A DNA stretch of 64,000 bases, from NCBI GenBank assembly GCA_013180625.2, contig SNVD02008172.1, positions 186,001 to 250,000 on the forward strand, written 5' to 3'. The DNA comes from Boswellia sacra (lineage: Eukaryota; Streptophyta; Magnoliopsida; Sapindales; Burseraceae). The notes beneath the pieces are model-generated. The model did not search any database and was not told the origin of the DNA. It was given only the letters and a program-made list of their open reading frames with translations. Positions 34,839-46,667 of this stretch are shown one piece after another (within the stretch, counting starts at the first letter, position 1; each line of letters starts with the position of its first letter). The position numbers were made by a program, and so were the translations under genes.

Positions 34839-35726
34839 TGTTGGTGATAAACATCACACATGTGATATATATGTTCAAAATTTTGGTTAACTTGTGACAA
34901 AAGTAATTAAAGTATTTTATTCCTATTTTACTGTTTCTAGATAATTATTATAGGAAGTATTTTGATAATTATCTCTCTTGATCAGGATAATATTTTGTAT
35001 CCTAATTAAAATAGAAAGATAGTTAATATATCCTTATTACTTTAGGAGATTAACTATAAAGTATTTCCTATTTTTGTTTTATCCTAATTCTAATGTGATT
35101 TTGATTGAGATCTTTACAGGACTTTTAGGAAGATTGTATCAAGACCTCTCAATATTTATTGATGTATAATAAGTCGGCAGTAGCATTGAGGTAGAGGGTC
35201 TTTCATGAATAAGAGAGATTGTTGATTGTTAAAAAGGCATTCCGCAACTTTGCAAGAGACAAGCTTGAATGCCAAGGAATGACATTGTTTCTTTGATTTA
35301 TTGAGTTATAGTAATCATGTATGGAAATTAAAAAAACCGTACATGAGGTATTGATTCAGTCTGAGAGAGTAATTAAACACAGGGGCAATCTAGAGGGTTG
35401 AGTGTTTTATTCTGTCAGATATCGGGTGTTAAGTTTAACTTAATAGTGTGCTGTTAAGTTCTGTGTAACAGAGAGTGAGCAATTTCACTAGTGTTTAGAA
35501 TCTTTGCGAAGATTTTGTTTGTCAAAGATTAGGTCTGTGTGTGAGGGTGAGTCAGCACTATAAAAGGTCCTAAAGATTGTACAAACAAGAGCATAGTAAA
35601 TTACAGCTCAATAGCTGTCTGTGGACGTAGGTTTTTATAACCGAACCATGTAAAAATCCTCATGTGTTGTTTTACGTTACAGTTGACTGTACTGTTATTT
35701 ATAACTACATACCTCCAGAACTTTCA
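34839..35726 (+). repeat. 5' LTR of element D
   Basis: 888 bp, TGTTGGTGATAAA...CCAGAACTTTCA. It has 29 extra bases near its start, containing the near-palindrome ATCACACATGTGAT, which the 3' LTR lacks. Confidence 0.9.
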
Positions 35727-35728
35727 AT

Positions 35729-35740
35729 TGGTATTATAGC
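35729..35740 (+). promoter_or_regulatory. Primer-binding site of element D, mutated
   Basis: TGGTATTATAGC in place of TGGTATCAGAGC: two changes in the tRNA-iMet site. Confidence 0.85.
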
Positions 35741-35789
35741 AGGTTCACTGATAGACAAGTGAAGAAAATGATCAAGTTAAACTGGAAGG

Positions 35790-37640
35790 ATGAAGTTTAT
35801 ACGCAACGGAAGATCTGGAATGCAACCACCTATTCTTGATGACAGCAATTATCCATATTGGAAGGTAAGAATGATGATGTTCACCAAGTCTCTTGATGAT
35901 AGAGCTTGGATGAGTGTACTTAAGGGGTGGACACCTCCAACGAAATTGAATGCTCTTGGTAATGTCAAACCAAAACCAAAGGATGAATGGTCTGATGAAG
36001 AATACCGTAGATCTAGTTGGAACTCCAAGGCTCTTAACACAATCTTTGCTGCAGTTGACTTGAATAACTTCGAACAGATTTCTAGATGCAAAGCAGCCAA
36101 AGAAGCATGGGACATACTTGAGGTAAAACATGAAGGTACTGCATCTGTCCAAAGATCTAAATTAATGAGGCTGAATTCTCAGTTTGAAAATCTGATGATG
36201 CATGAAGATGAATCAATTTCTGATTTTTATTCCAAGATATGTCACATAACAAACTCTGCATGAAGATGAATCAATTTCTGATTTTTATTCCAAGATATGT
36301 CACATAACAAACTCTGCATACATGCTTGGTAAAAAATTCACTAATGCAGAAGTTGTTAGTAAAATACTTAGGTCAGTCCTTGACAAATTTCAACCAAAAA
36401 TTTTTGCCATTGAAGAAGTTAAAAACACTGATGAAATGAGAGTTGATGAGCTGATAGGCATTCTTCGAAACTTTGAAATAAATCAAAGTACTCGGAAAAA
36501 AAGGGTAAAAGTATTGCGTTTAATGTGAAGGCTGAAAAATCTGAAGATGAATGTAGTGATGAGTTTGATGAAACTGATTCTAAACAAATTGCTTTTCTGA
36601 CAAAAAATTATGTCAAGTTTATGAAAAGAAATTTCATAAAAAAGAATCAAGGAAAGCCATCAAACACAAGTGAAGAAAAGTTCAGAAAATTCAGCAAGGA
36701 GAATGATAAAAAGAAAGCTAAACAACCTGAAAAGAAAGGGCAGATTCAATGTTATGAATGTTCTGGTTATGGGCATATTCAATCTGAATGTGCTAATCTC
36801 AAAAATAAAAACAAAGAGCTAACAGCAACATGGAGTGATGAATCAGAATCGGAGTCAGAAGACCAAGATTGTATGAGTAATTTTGTTGCATTTACTGCAT
36901 CTGCAGCAGATAAAGGAAAGGCTGTTATGTCAAACATAACAGCAGACTATCAAGACAGTATTGATCATTCAGATGAAGAAGATGGACCAGAATATTATGA
37001 AGAGTTGCAAGAAACTTACAATGCACTCTATGGTGAATGGCTGAGCTAGAAAGAAGAAATCAACACCTCGAAGCGGGAAATTGAAGTTATGAAATGTGAG
37101 AAAGCTTATGCTGAAAATCACATCACTGAACTTGAGCCTATTTTAACAGAAAAAACAGTATACATCAAGAAAATCACAACAGAACTGGCTGACAGCAAAA
37201 GGTGTGTGGATCGGCTCAAAATTGAAGCAACCAAACTTGATCAAGTTTTGAATCTTGGAAGAGACAACTCCAACAAACATGGATTGGGGTACACTGAAGG
37301 AAACGTTGCATCTTCATCCAAAACAGTCTTTGTGAAAGCTTCAACATCAAGTAAGAACCTTGAAACTACTTCTTTAAAGTCAAGTCCAAACACTAAGAGC
37401 AGTGAAATGTATGTTTCTCCACTGAGTTCTTTCAGATCCAGTCCTGAAAAGGTAAGAAAATTCATTTCTATTTGCTATTTTTGCGGTAAAAAAGGACATA
37501 TTAGGCCTAGATGCTTTAAATTGTGGAATCTCTTGCATAAAAAATTGAAACAATTTAAACTGTTACCAAAATCAACACAACAATGGGTTAAGAAAGACAA
37601 AACAGTATGCCATGTTGCCTTTACTGCACTTAATCATGCT
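35790..37640 (+). pseudogene. gag: Gag of element D, frameshifted
   Basis: From ATG 35790: ILDDSNYPYWKVRMMMFTKS, AKEAWDILEVKHEG. A 58-bp tandem duplication (36201-36258 repeated from 36259) shifts the frame. Gag resumes at 36322 (MLGKKFTNAEVVSKILRS), has a zinc knuckle CYECSGYGHIQSEC near 36752, an acidic stretch, coiled-coil segments and a second knuckle CYFCGKKGHIRPRC near 37475. Further shifts occur near 36525 and 37048. Confidence 0.85.
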
Positions 37641-39304
37641 TCTAATGACTTGTTGAATTTCCAAGCGGTTGTTCCAGGCACATGACTGGAAATAAATTGT
37701 TTCTAACAGATTTTAAAGCATGCAAGGATGGAAATGTCACATTCGGAGATGGAGCAACAAGTAAGATTATTGGTAAAGGCACTTTGAATGTCAAAGGCCT
37801 ACCCAATTTTAGAAATGTTCTTTTAGTGGAAGACTTAAAGGCTAATCTTATTAGCATAAGTCAAATTTGTGATGAAAAGTATACCGTTAACTTTACACAA
37901 AACAAATGCATGGTCTTAGATAAGTTTGGTGAATGCATTCTACAAGGTAATAGATCTTTAGATAATTGTTATCTAGTAGAAATTGCATTTCATGCTAGGA
38001 TTTTGGATTTAGAATTGTGGCATCAAAAATTAGGACACTTGAATTACAAAGACTTGGTTAAATTAACTAAGTTAAGTGCTGTAAGAGGAGTTCCTAAACT
38101 TGATGATAAAATTGATAAAATTTGTGGACCATGTCAAATGGGAAAACAAATAAGAAGTTCACACAAATCAAATCCACATCTTAGTACTTCTAAGATACTT
38201 GATTTGCTTCACATGGATCTTATGGGTCCCATGCAAATTGAAAGAATCACAGGTAAGAGATATATATTTGTTTGTGTGGATGATTTTTTTAGATACACTT
38301 GGGTTGACTTTATTAAAGAAAAATCTGACACTTTTGATGCTTTCAGGAACCTTTGTGTCAAGCTTGAAAACGAGCAAAATAGGAACATTGGAAGGATTAT
38401 AAGAATAAGAAGCGATCATGGAAAAGAGTTTGAAAACGTTAGCTATGCTAACTTTTGCAAATATCATGGAATTGATCATGAATTTTCGGCTCCTAAAACC
38501 CCTGAGCAGAATGGCATTGTGGAGAGGAAGAATAGAACTCTTCAAGAGATGGCTAGAGTAATGTTAAATAGCAAGAAGTTGACCAAGAGGCTATGGGCTG
38601 AAGCAATAAGCACTACTTGCTATATTTCAAATAAAGTTTTTCTTAGACCTGGCACTAATCAGACATCTTATGAAATTTTGAAAGGAAGAAAACCTAATTT
38701 GAAATACTTTCATGTCTTTGGTTGCAGGTGTTACATCTTAAACGACAGAGAACTGTTAGAAAAATTAGATCCAAGTAGTGATGAAGGAGTCTTTGTGGGA
38801 TATGCACAAAATAGCAAGGCTTTTCGAGTTTACAATCTAAGAACTGAAGCAGTCATGGAATCTGCAAATGTAGTATTTGATGATCATGATGATTATGTAG
38901 AATACTCACAAGAGGAAAACATAATCAGCTTCACAGAAGATGCAAAAAAATCTGATCCAGACAGTAACAAACAAAAAGATGCTGTTATGAAAGAAGAAAC
39001 AGTGGCTGTTACACCCGATGTAACAGTAGCATCTGACAACTCAGATTTAAACCAACATTCGATTCAGAATGGTGATGATAGAAAAGATCCACCCACATGG
39101 ATTCAGAAGGCACATCCAACAAGTTCTATCATTGGACCACCAGATGACATGATGAAGACTCAGAGCAAGGTAAGAAACCAGGTAAGGTTTGCATGTTATG
39201 TTTCTTTAGTTGAGCCGAAGAATGTGAAAGAAGCCTTAAAAGAAGAAGTATGGATTCAAGCTATGCAGGATGAACTTAATCAGTTTAAGAGAAATGAAGT
39301 GTAG
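37641..39304 (+). pseudogene. pol: Protease and integrase of element D
   Basis: The protease keeps SGCSRHMTGN but the catalytic Asp just before it is replaced: the upstream codons read Phe-Pro, apparently after a small deletion. Integrase is open for 540 codons from 37682: LWHQKLGHLN and CGPCQMGKQ (HHCC), HMDLMGPM, RSDHGKEFEN and PEQNGIVERKNRT (catalytic D, D, E), then FVGYAQNSKAFRVYNLRT. It ends at TAG 39302 where RT expects Trp. The integrase looks complete; the whole polyprotein is not. Confidence 0.88.
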
Positions 39305-40149
39305 GAATTAGTTCCTAGGCCATGTAATACAAATGTCATTTGAACTAAATGGATTTTTAAAAATAAAACTGATGAAAGTGAGCAAGTAGTTAGAAATAAA
39401 GCTAGGCTAGTTGCACAGGGTTACACTCAAGTTGAAGGCATAGACTTTGATGAAACCTTTGCACCAGTAGCTAGACTTGAATCAATCATATTATTTCTTG
39501 CAATTGCTTGTTTGCTTGAGTTTATTTGCACCAAATGGATGTTAAAACCGCATTTTTAAATGGCTATCTCAATGAAGAAGTTTTTGTTGAACAGCCTAAA
39601 GGATTTGAAGATCCTAAACATCCAGATTTTGTGTACAAATTGCACAAAGCTTTGTATGGTTTGAAACAAGCTCCTAGAGCTTGGTATGAAAGGCTAACCA
39701 ATTTTTTAATCAACAGGGATATAAAAGAGGCAGCAATGATAAAACCTTGTTAATCAAATATGCATCAAACTATTTTATTATTGCTCAAATATATGTTGAT
39801 GACATTGTTTTTGGATCAACTAACAAAAGCAAAATTAATGAGTTTGTTAAGTTGATGCAGCAAGAGTTTGAGATGAGCATGGTAGGAGAATTAAATTTCC
39901 TTCTTGGATTGTAGGTTAAACAAATGAATGATGGGATATTTATATTTCAATCAAAATATGCCAAAAATCTTGTAAAGAAATTTGGGCTTGAAAATGCAAA
40001 ACCAATGAAAAATCCTATCAGTACTAATCTGAAACTTTTAAAAGATAATGCGAGGAAAGAAGTTGATGCAAGCTTATATCGAAGCATTATTGGCAGCCTG
40101 CTTTACCTCACAGCAAGCAGACCAGATTTGAGTTTTAGTGTAGGACTTT
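39305..40149 (+). pseudogene. pol: Reverse transcriptase of element D, first part
   Basis: Readable as Copia [53 protein letters not shown], the catalytic YVDDIVFGS near 39795 and VGELNFLLGL, with stops at 39302, 39341 and 39912 and frameshifts near 39515 and 39720. It ends FSVGL at the CACTA insertion. Confidence 0.88.
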
Positions 40150-40370
40150 CACTACAAAAAAAATGAGAATAGATGACTGACACTTTATGACAAAAATCGT
40201 TATATCATAAAAGGATGATGGAGTCGTGATAGAATTATGATCTATCAGACACTTAATGATGTACTTGTGATAAATTTTTTGTCTATCAAGAATTGATGAT
40301 AGACTAGTGATAGAAATTAACTCTATCAAAAACTTTATGATAGAAATTTCTTATTGACCGTGTTTGACCA
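40150..40370 (+). repeat. Left terminal and subterminal repeats of the CACTA element
   Basis: CACTACAAAAAAAATGAG at the end, then repeated GATAGA, TCTATC and TGATAGA motifs in both orientations. Confidence 0.85.
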
Positions 40371-42904
40371 AATTTTAAATTAATATTTTATTTGAAAAAT
40401 TCAGTAAATGCCTTAAAAAAACCTAGAGTGAATTACTTTTCATTTGCCTCCAACAAAACTTTCCCCCCACATGTGAATTTGAAAAGTTTAAATATTTTTA
40501 AACTTTGAACATAGATATATTAGATTTAAAATTTTTAATGTTAAAAATTTAACTAAATTAAAATTTTGAAAAATTATATACTGTTATAATTTTTAAAATT
40601 TAAATATTTATTAACATTAAATATTTTATTTAAATAATATAATTTTATGGTTTAATATTTTATATTGGAATTTATAATCTTCAGTTAATAAATTATAACT
40701 AATAAAAAAATAAATTATTTAATATATTTAAATTAGTTAATTATATGGCAAACGATGTCGTTTTTGTATGGTTTTAAGGGTGAGCAATTCAGCCCCAAAT
40801 TCAACATAATCTTCTTAGTTCTCCCAAATTCGCGTGCCACTCCTATAGCAATTTTAGGCACTTCTCCACTGCTCCCCCCCGCCATGGCTTCCCTCAACAG
40901 TCGGCACAATATCGTCGTTCCTCACGTCCACTCGAAGTTTTTGTTGTCGCAGCCCATCTCTACCTTGATGTCGTTGTCGCACTTGTGAGTCGCCTCCACA
41001 CCATCGTCTCTCACAATCGCCGCCTCCTCTACTCTCTCTTCTCATGGCCGCCTCCTCTGGCCCTCCTCTTCTCCATCGATACTCTAATTTTCTTGTTCTA
41101 AGTTGTAATTAACACTAAGTTGTAGGATGAAGTGAGCGACAAGCCGTTAAAACGCAATAACCATCCCTATTTACATAATGGGAAATTTTACTCATTGGAG
41201 CCCTAATAGAAGCTTACCTACGCCATCCTCTACCGCGGATCGTCTCTGAGTCTCCAACGTCCTCTCACCTTGTTGTAGCTCACTTGTTCTTTTGCTTGCC
41301 TTTACCATCTGCGACTGCCACTGTGAGTCTTTATATATCAATTTGCATTTTTTAAGGCTGTTAGACGTGTTATTTAAATGGGTTGTGAACAAACTGGATA
41401 GGGGAACTATGTGTGATTTATTTCATTTTGTGTATGGTATTGATGAATTAGCATCTATGAAATTTGAAGTTCAACTTCTTTGATTCGAATATGCCGGCAT
41501 TTATTTGAGAAATTGATCAATTGTATTGGAGTTAATCCCATCATGGTATCATCGCTCGACTTCTCTCTCTTCAAATCTTTATCAACCCCACTTGACGCAC
41601 CATTGTTGTTCAAACTCCTAGTCTCCACCTCCTCTTTCTTTATGCTCTCCTCCCTCTTCTATCGTTCGTCTTCCTTTTAATCAAAATTCCAATCTTTTGT
41701 AGCTTTCTCAACTCTACAATATCACATTGAAAATCAATGTGGTCACAGTGGGTATGGTCATGCTGGTTGTGGTTTTTGTCGTGGAGGAAGAGAGAGTGTT
41801 ATGGTCGCGCTGGTTATGATGATGGTGGTTTCTATGGTGCTATTGGTGCTCTAGCAGAGGAGTTGGGCTTCAAGTTCACGTTTTTCTTGGATGCAGAGGG
41901 AAAGAGGAGTGGAGATTCCTGCCATAGTTTCACTTCTTTGCAGTGGCTATAAAGAGTAAGGGTTTGAAATTCTTTTTTCTTTTGCATTTTTATTCAATCA
42001 TTTTGGGGTTTGCAACTACTTGTTCGCTCGGTTTGTGGCAAATTCTTTAAGAACATTTTTGCAAAATTAATGCTTAAACTTTTGGTCTTTTCAAATATGA
42101 TGTTTACTATAATTATATAATATTGATGAAAAAATTTCATTTTGCAATTGCAATGGATACTGATGGCTCTCCTATTTCAATTTCAGCAAGATGTTTTATG
42201 GTTTAGTTGTAGTTCCTTCTTTGGTTGCCAAGGATCAAGCAGACTCCAATAAAACTTAATTAGATTTTTCAGCCTCTGCTTCATGCGTGGTGTTATTCAT
42301 TTTAGTCATTTTCTAGGTAAGGGTGGAATATCCATTCTTGCTGCCTTTAGATTAGCACAAGGCACACATGCATCATGGGTTTAAAAAACAATTGACCCAA
42401 GTAGCCATCTCACTGGAGGTAATTCTTTAATACTAGTTTGTTGAGGTGGCAGCCTCGGCCTGTTTCATTCATGGCCCCTTTCAATTTGATTTGCTGTTGA
42501 TGTTTCTAAGCTAGACTAATGAGCTGGGCTAATAAATAAATAAATAATTATGAAGAAGTAGATCTTGCTTTTTATTTATTGTTTTCAACCCTTATTTATT
42601 TGCAAGTTCTATTCCTACACACAAAAGGGAGAGTTGTGTGTGTGAATGACATGCTTGATTCTCACTTGTCAAACTCATCTAAACCAATCCTACAGCACCA
42701 CTCTTGTGTGTTCATGATATACAAACATATTTGCACATAAATTCAACTGTCTTTTACTCTGTTGTAAAAATTTCTTTTACAAACATATTTGCACATACAG
42801 CACCACTCTTTGTTGTAAAAACTTCTTTTACTAGTTTCTTTGGATATGATCATCCTATTTTTATTGCTTTCTTTTGCTTGCTAACTTGACATTTGATATT
42901 CTAG
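40371..42904 (+). other. CACTA interior, unidentified part
   Basis: AT-rich to about 40740, then GC-richer segments with Pro/Ser-coding pieces (ATG at 40882: MASLNSRHNIVVPHVHS) and an open stretch 41737-41952 (GAIGALAEELGFKFTFFLDA). They look like further captured exons or leaders, but I cannot name the source genes. A direct repeat of about 25 bp (TTTTACAAACATATTTGCAC type) occurs near 42720-42800. Confidence 0.4.
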
Positions 42905-44307
42905 ATCTCTTGTGTTGGTGGTTTTGGATCGAACTCTTACATTTACAAGATTAATGGAACTGCCAACATCAATGCGATTAGAGCTGCTTCAGAAGAAGGT
43001 ACAGATAAATAGCTGTCTAATATTAGTTACTTTTTGATATATTTTTTCATTGGTTCTCTATTATTAAATGGTCATATCAAAAGTGATGTAGCTTTGTGAT
43101 CAAGAAGAATCTCCAAGAAGCATTAGTAAATCATTAAATGATGAATGATACTGTATAATGGCTTCAACTTGATGTTGTCATGACTGAGAAATTGATTTCT
43201 CCCCTTTTAATTGGTGACATTTTACTTTCAATGGGTTTGATCAACCAGGTTTGGAATGACAATCTGATTATTTGGGAAATTTTTTGCTGTCTATTTTGAG
43301 ATATGTTCCCGTTTCTTCTGTCCCTTTACAAGTTTCTTATACTTTTAGCATTACACTCATTTTTTCTTTTGCTTTACCATGGATACTCTTCATGTCCTCC
43401 AGGTATGTGATCAAGTCAGAATGGAATTTCCCAATTTCAATTTCAACGTGTCCCATCATGGTGACTATGTGGCTATAGCATCTGAACCTCTGTGCCTGGT
43501 GGGCTTGGACATAGTTTCTTCTACCATTCCCTGCAGAGAGACAATTCCAGAATTTGTCTAGAACTTTTCATCTTACTTTTCAAGGTTGGAATGGGAAAAA
43601 ATAATAAATGCAGGCACTTATGACGAAATCCTGGTTGAGTTTTACAGGTATGGTTGTGCTTTTTTGAAAGGAAGTCAATTGCTGACTTATTGGGCCTGTA
43701 GCCAGTAGGATTGACTGTAAAGGAGTGTAATTCTAAGGGTTGAGCTTAGTTGTAAGAAGCACTTGGTCCTATTATTGAAGTGCAAGGGTTAACATCTCCT
43801 TGGGGGCAATGACTTGGGACATATATCTGTGTCACATGTTTCTTAGCGAACAAACTTTTAGGGTGTGGATGTAGCCTCTCATTTGGACTTGGTGAACAAG
43901 AATGGTCGAAGGATTTCAGGGTATCCAAAAAAATTAAATAAATAAATAAATAAAGGAGTGGAGTTGCTTCTTTAAAAGCAAGAGATTATTCTTTCCATTT
44001 TTTATGGTTGACTAGCACTTCTTTTTTCTCTACAAGTGTAAAAAGATTTGTTTATATCCCTGTTGTTGACTTTTGTGTGGCAAACTACTTCTTACAAGGA
44101 TATTACGACGGAAAGGTACTCTCTTCAAAATTGCTACTTGTCAGATGTAGAAGTATTAAATGTTTCAAGAAAACTGGAAGTATCATTTTCAGAAGTTTTA
44201 TGATGATTAATATCTTATAAGGACCTTACCTATCATTAAATCCTACCATTTTTATGTTGTGCAGAGAGCGGCTGAAAAGGATTTATTGACCAAATTTCCA
44301 TACGAAG
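42905..44307 (+). pseudogene. Captured SDR-like NAD(P)-binding Rossmann-fold gene fragment, three exons
   Basis: Exon a (42905-42998) follows TTCTAG and encodes ISCVGGFGSNSYIYKING then NINAIRAASEEG, ending at GTACAG. Exon b (44036-44115) encodes VKRFVYIPVVDFCVANYFLQ then GYYDGK and is followed by GTACTC. Exon c (44265-44307) follows GTGCAG and encodes RAAEKDLLTKFPYE. They join in phase and match my memory of the plant At5g10730/At1g32220 family (atypical SDR, related to yeast COQ11). The acceptor before exon b reads CAA instead of CAG. The N-terminal nucleotide-binding Gly motif and the C-terminal half are missing. The intron between a and b holds the PPTase fragment. Confidence 0.72.
43403..43647 (+). 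pseudogene. Captured 4'-phosphopantetheinyl transferase exon
   Basis: Follows CCTCCAG and encodes FPNFNFNVSHHGDYVAIASE, then PLCLVGLDIVS, ETIPEFV, a stop (TAG 43559-43561), and NFSSYFSRLEWEKIINAG and YDEILVEFYR, ending at a donor GTATGG. This is the AASDHPPT-type PPTase that moves phosphopantetheine from CoA to carrier proteins; the conserved His-rich SHHGDY and GLDIVS segments are present. The exon with the WxxKEA motif is absent. It lies inside an intron of the SDR-like fragment, so two captures are stacked. The in-frame stop shows that it is not a functional gene copy. Confidence 0.78.
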
Positions 44308-46209
44308 GTGAGATATATCAAAATTAAATATCAACTAAAAGCCAATCTTTTCGATCACTAGATCAAGCTTTTATGTATCAACTTCAAGACAAAATTGCTT
44401 GTCAATTATGTCAAGGAAATAATTAGTTGATTGTTTGTTCTTATAGTTTTGTTATAATGATAAATTCTATAGTTTAATATAGTTGAAATAATGTAATGGT
44501 CTCGGTTTATATATTATTCATGTCATTTTGTCATCTTTATTAATATATTTTAGTCAAAAGTTGATTCATAATTTAAGCAATAAAAAATAATATAAAAAAC
44601 TGAATTTTTTAATTTATATAAATCTTTTTGTGTTTGTGTGCGTGTGCGTGTCTACACACAAGTTGCTTAATAAAATTTAAAAAAATAAAAATTTCGAAGT
44701 TAATCATTCTGCATAGCGTCTTCTTGAACTTCTAATAGTAAGCTACAATCATGACCAATAGATGGAAGCTGCAATAACTGGTTTTGCTTCTTTTCTGACA
44801 GTGGGTGTTTCTTACTATATTAATCAAGGATTGTAGTTTCATAACTGTGATTACTCTGTAGATCAAACATCATCTTGATAAATTCTCATGTTTTTGCTCC
44901 GCTCTTATTTTCTTCACTAAACTGGTGGAATAGTTGTTCTTCAGTGAAAAGTATGGACAGAATAACATTGCATTTGTGGCAAGTTATGTTTGATTTATTG
45001 TGAATTTTGCTTATAGGCATAAATAATTTAATATCCATTCCCTTCAAAGAATTATATTCACTTGCTAAGTTTGTTCCCTCTTTTTTCTTTTCTTTTTACT
45101 GGTTTTATATTTGTTTTATCTGGTTTTAAATTTATTTTCTTTATATTATTGTCAAATCTTCCCCAAATAATGATATTTATCATCTTAATGAAGTAGTTTG
45201 CCACACGAAAGAGTGGTTGCAAATTAAATATGCTATGTTAGGCTTAAGTTGCATTTTGTTTTCTTCTATTTAGAAATCATGGAAGGCAGTGCTAAATAGT
45301 ATAACCATAAGATAATCTCTTTTTCCAGTGGAACAGTGGGATGAGATACATGCAAGATCTAACTCAAATAATGTGCTTCATGCCCCAAATATAAAATTGA
45401 TTAGTTATTCTCTGTAACCATTTACCAATTCTTAGTCCTTTTCAAATTCTTGATTTTTTAATTAGACAAGAAAATCATTAGGTTACTTTTTATGTACTAT
45501 GCTGAGTAGCTAACAGAAGAAATTTGAATTAATCTTTATTAAAGCTAAACAAAACAGTAACTATTTGAAGCCTTCAAAAATGGTCTTATGGCAGAATTAA
45601 CCACCAGTGGGCATTTTACATTTGGGCCTTCAAAATGATTCAGTGGGCTCAATATTAAGGTAAACATGCCTTTTTCTTCGTTTGAAACTTTTTTTTTCCT
45701 TATTATTATTTATTTCAGTGGTTCTAGTCCTATTCCTGACCTGTTAGATATGCTTCATCTAGTTGGTAGAATGATGTGCTTGTGGTTGCTGAACAAGGAG
45801 AACGTGTTGATAAGTTTCTGCAGTGTTAAACAAAGGTTGTTATCAGTGATGAGCAGCGACAGCAGAAAGGGTGTATAATTTCTTGCCAATATATTCACTA
45901 TTGCTGATTTGGTTGGCCATAGAAAAAATTGTTTGAAGTTTGCTTTAGTTAGCTATCATTTGTTGTTACTTTTGGATTAGAATTAGAATTACAATTTATT
46001 GTTTGTAGTTATTGAAATGGTTCAGCTTATGTTTGGAAATGATACACCAATTGATCAATGAAACTTATTCGATATATTGTTATGTGGATGTCATTAATAT
46101 GAAATGGTTTCAGACTCAATTGGATGCGCATTTTAATTTTAGTTCATATTGAATTTGTAAATGAATTTTAGATACAAGAATGAATAAATTAAATTAAAAA
46201 ATCAATTCT
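44308..46209 (+). other. CACTA interior right of the captured exons
   Basis: AT-rich, no recognised coding segment. It may include intron or 3' flank of the captured genes. A TTGAATTTGT-type AT-rich tail leads into the subterminal repeats. Confidence 0.45.
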
Positions 46210-46661
46210 ATGCAACTAAATTTAAATATTGTGATAGAAGATTTTAATCATATATTCTGTCACAAACAAAATAAGTTATCCGCCAAAAATTAACCAATAA
46301 TTTTGGCGTCAAAATTATTCTGCCAAAATTAAATTGGAATCCAACAAAAAAAAAATTTCCCGCCAAAATTTTCAAAGTAAAAAAGAAAAAATAATTTCCC
46401 GCCAAAATTTTTTAAGGGTTATTAAATACTTATTTACCTAGTGTGATAGACATATGACATGTAAAAACTATCATAAAATTATAAAATTAATTACCTAGTG
46501 TGATAGATGTATGACATGTAAAATCTATCACAAAGTTGATGATAGACTTTTTCTCTATCATGAATGAGTGACAGTGACATAGATGACTGTTTGATTTTCT
46601 ATCATCCACCCTCGTTTATGACTGTTTGTTTTTGTCATCTATTCCTATTTTTCTTGTAGTG
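46210..46661 (+). repeat. Right subterminal and terminal repeats of the CACTA element
   Basis: Repeated GTGATAGA, TATGACATGTAAAA and TCTATCAC motifs, ending CTATTTTTCTTGTAGTG. Two copies of CCTAGTGTGATAGA...ATGACATGTAAAA lie near 46437 and 46493. CCCGCCAAAATTTT also recurs (about 46360 and 46398). Confidence 0.85.
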
Positions 46662-46667
46662 CAATTT

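Larger units (their letters stand above)
40150..46661 (+). mobile_element. Non-autonomous CACTA (CMC) transposon carrying host gene fragments
   Basis: 6512 bp with 28-bp terminal inverted repeats starting CACTACAA and matching at 25 of 28 positions. Subterminal repeats of GATAGA/TCTATC fill about 40170-40370 and 46210-46640, as expected for transposase-binding sites. The flanks carry TTT (40147-40149 and 46665-46667), with three extra bases CAA before the right copy. No TNP2- or TNPA-like ORF is seen. The middle holds intron-bearing pieces of at least two host genes in plus orientation, so it resembles Pack-CACTA elements. Strand is set by the captured exons. Confidence 0.88.

Noticed and set aside
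41192..41392. Minus-strand open frame in the CACTA interior
   Set aside because: No recognisable domain and overlaps plus-strand leader-like sequence.
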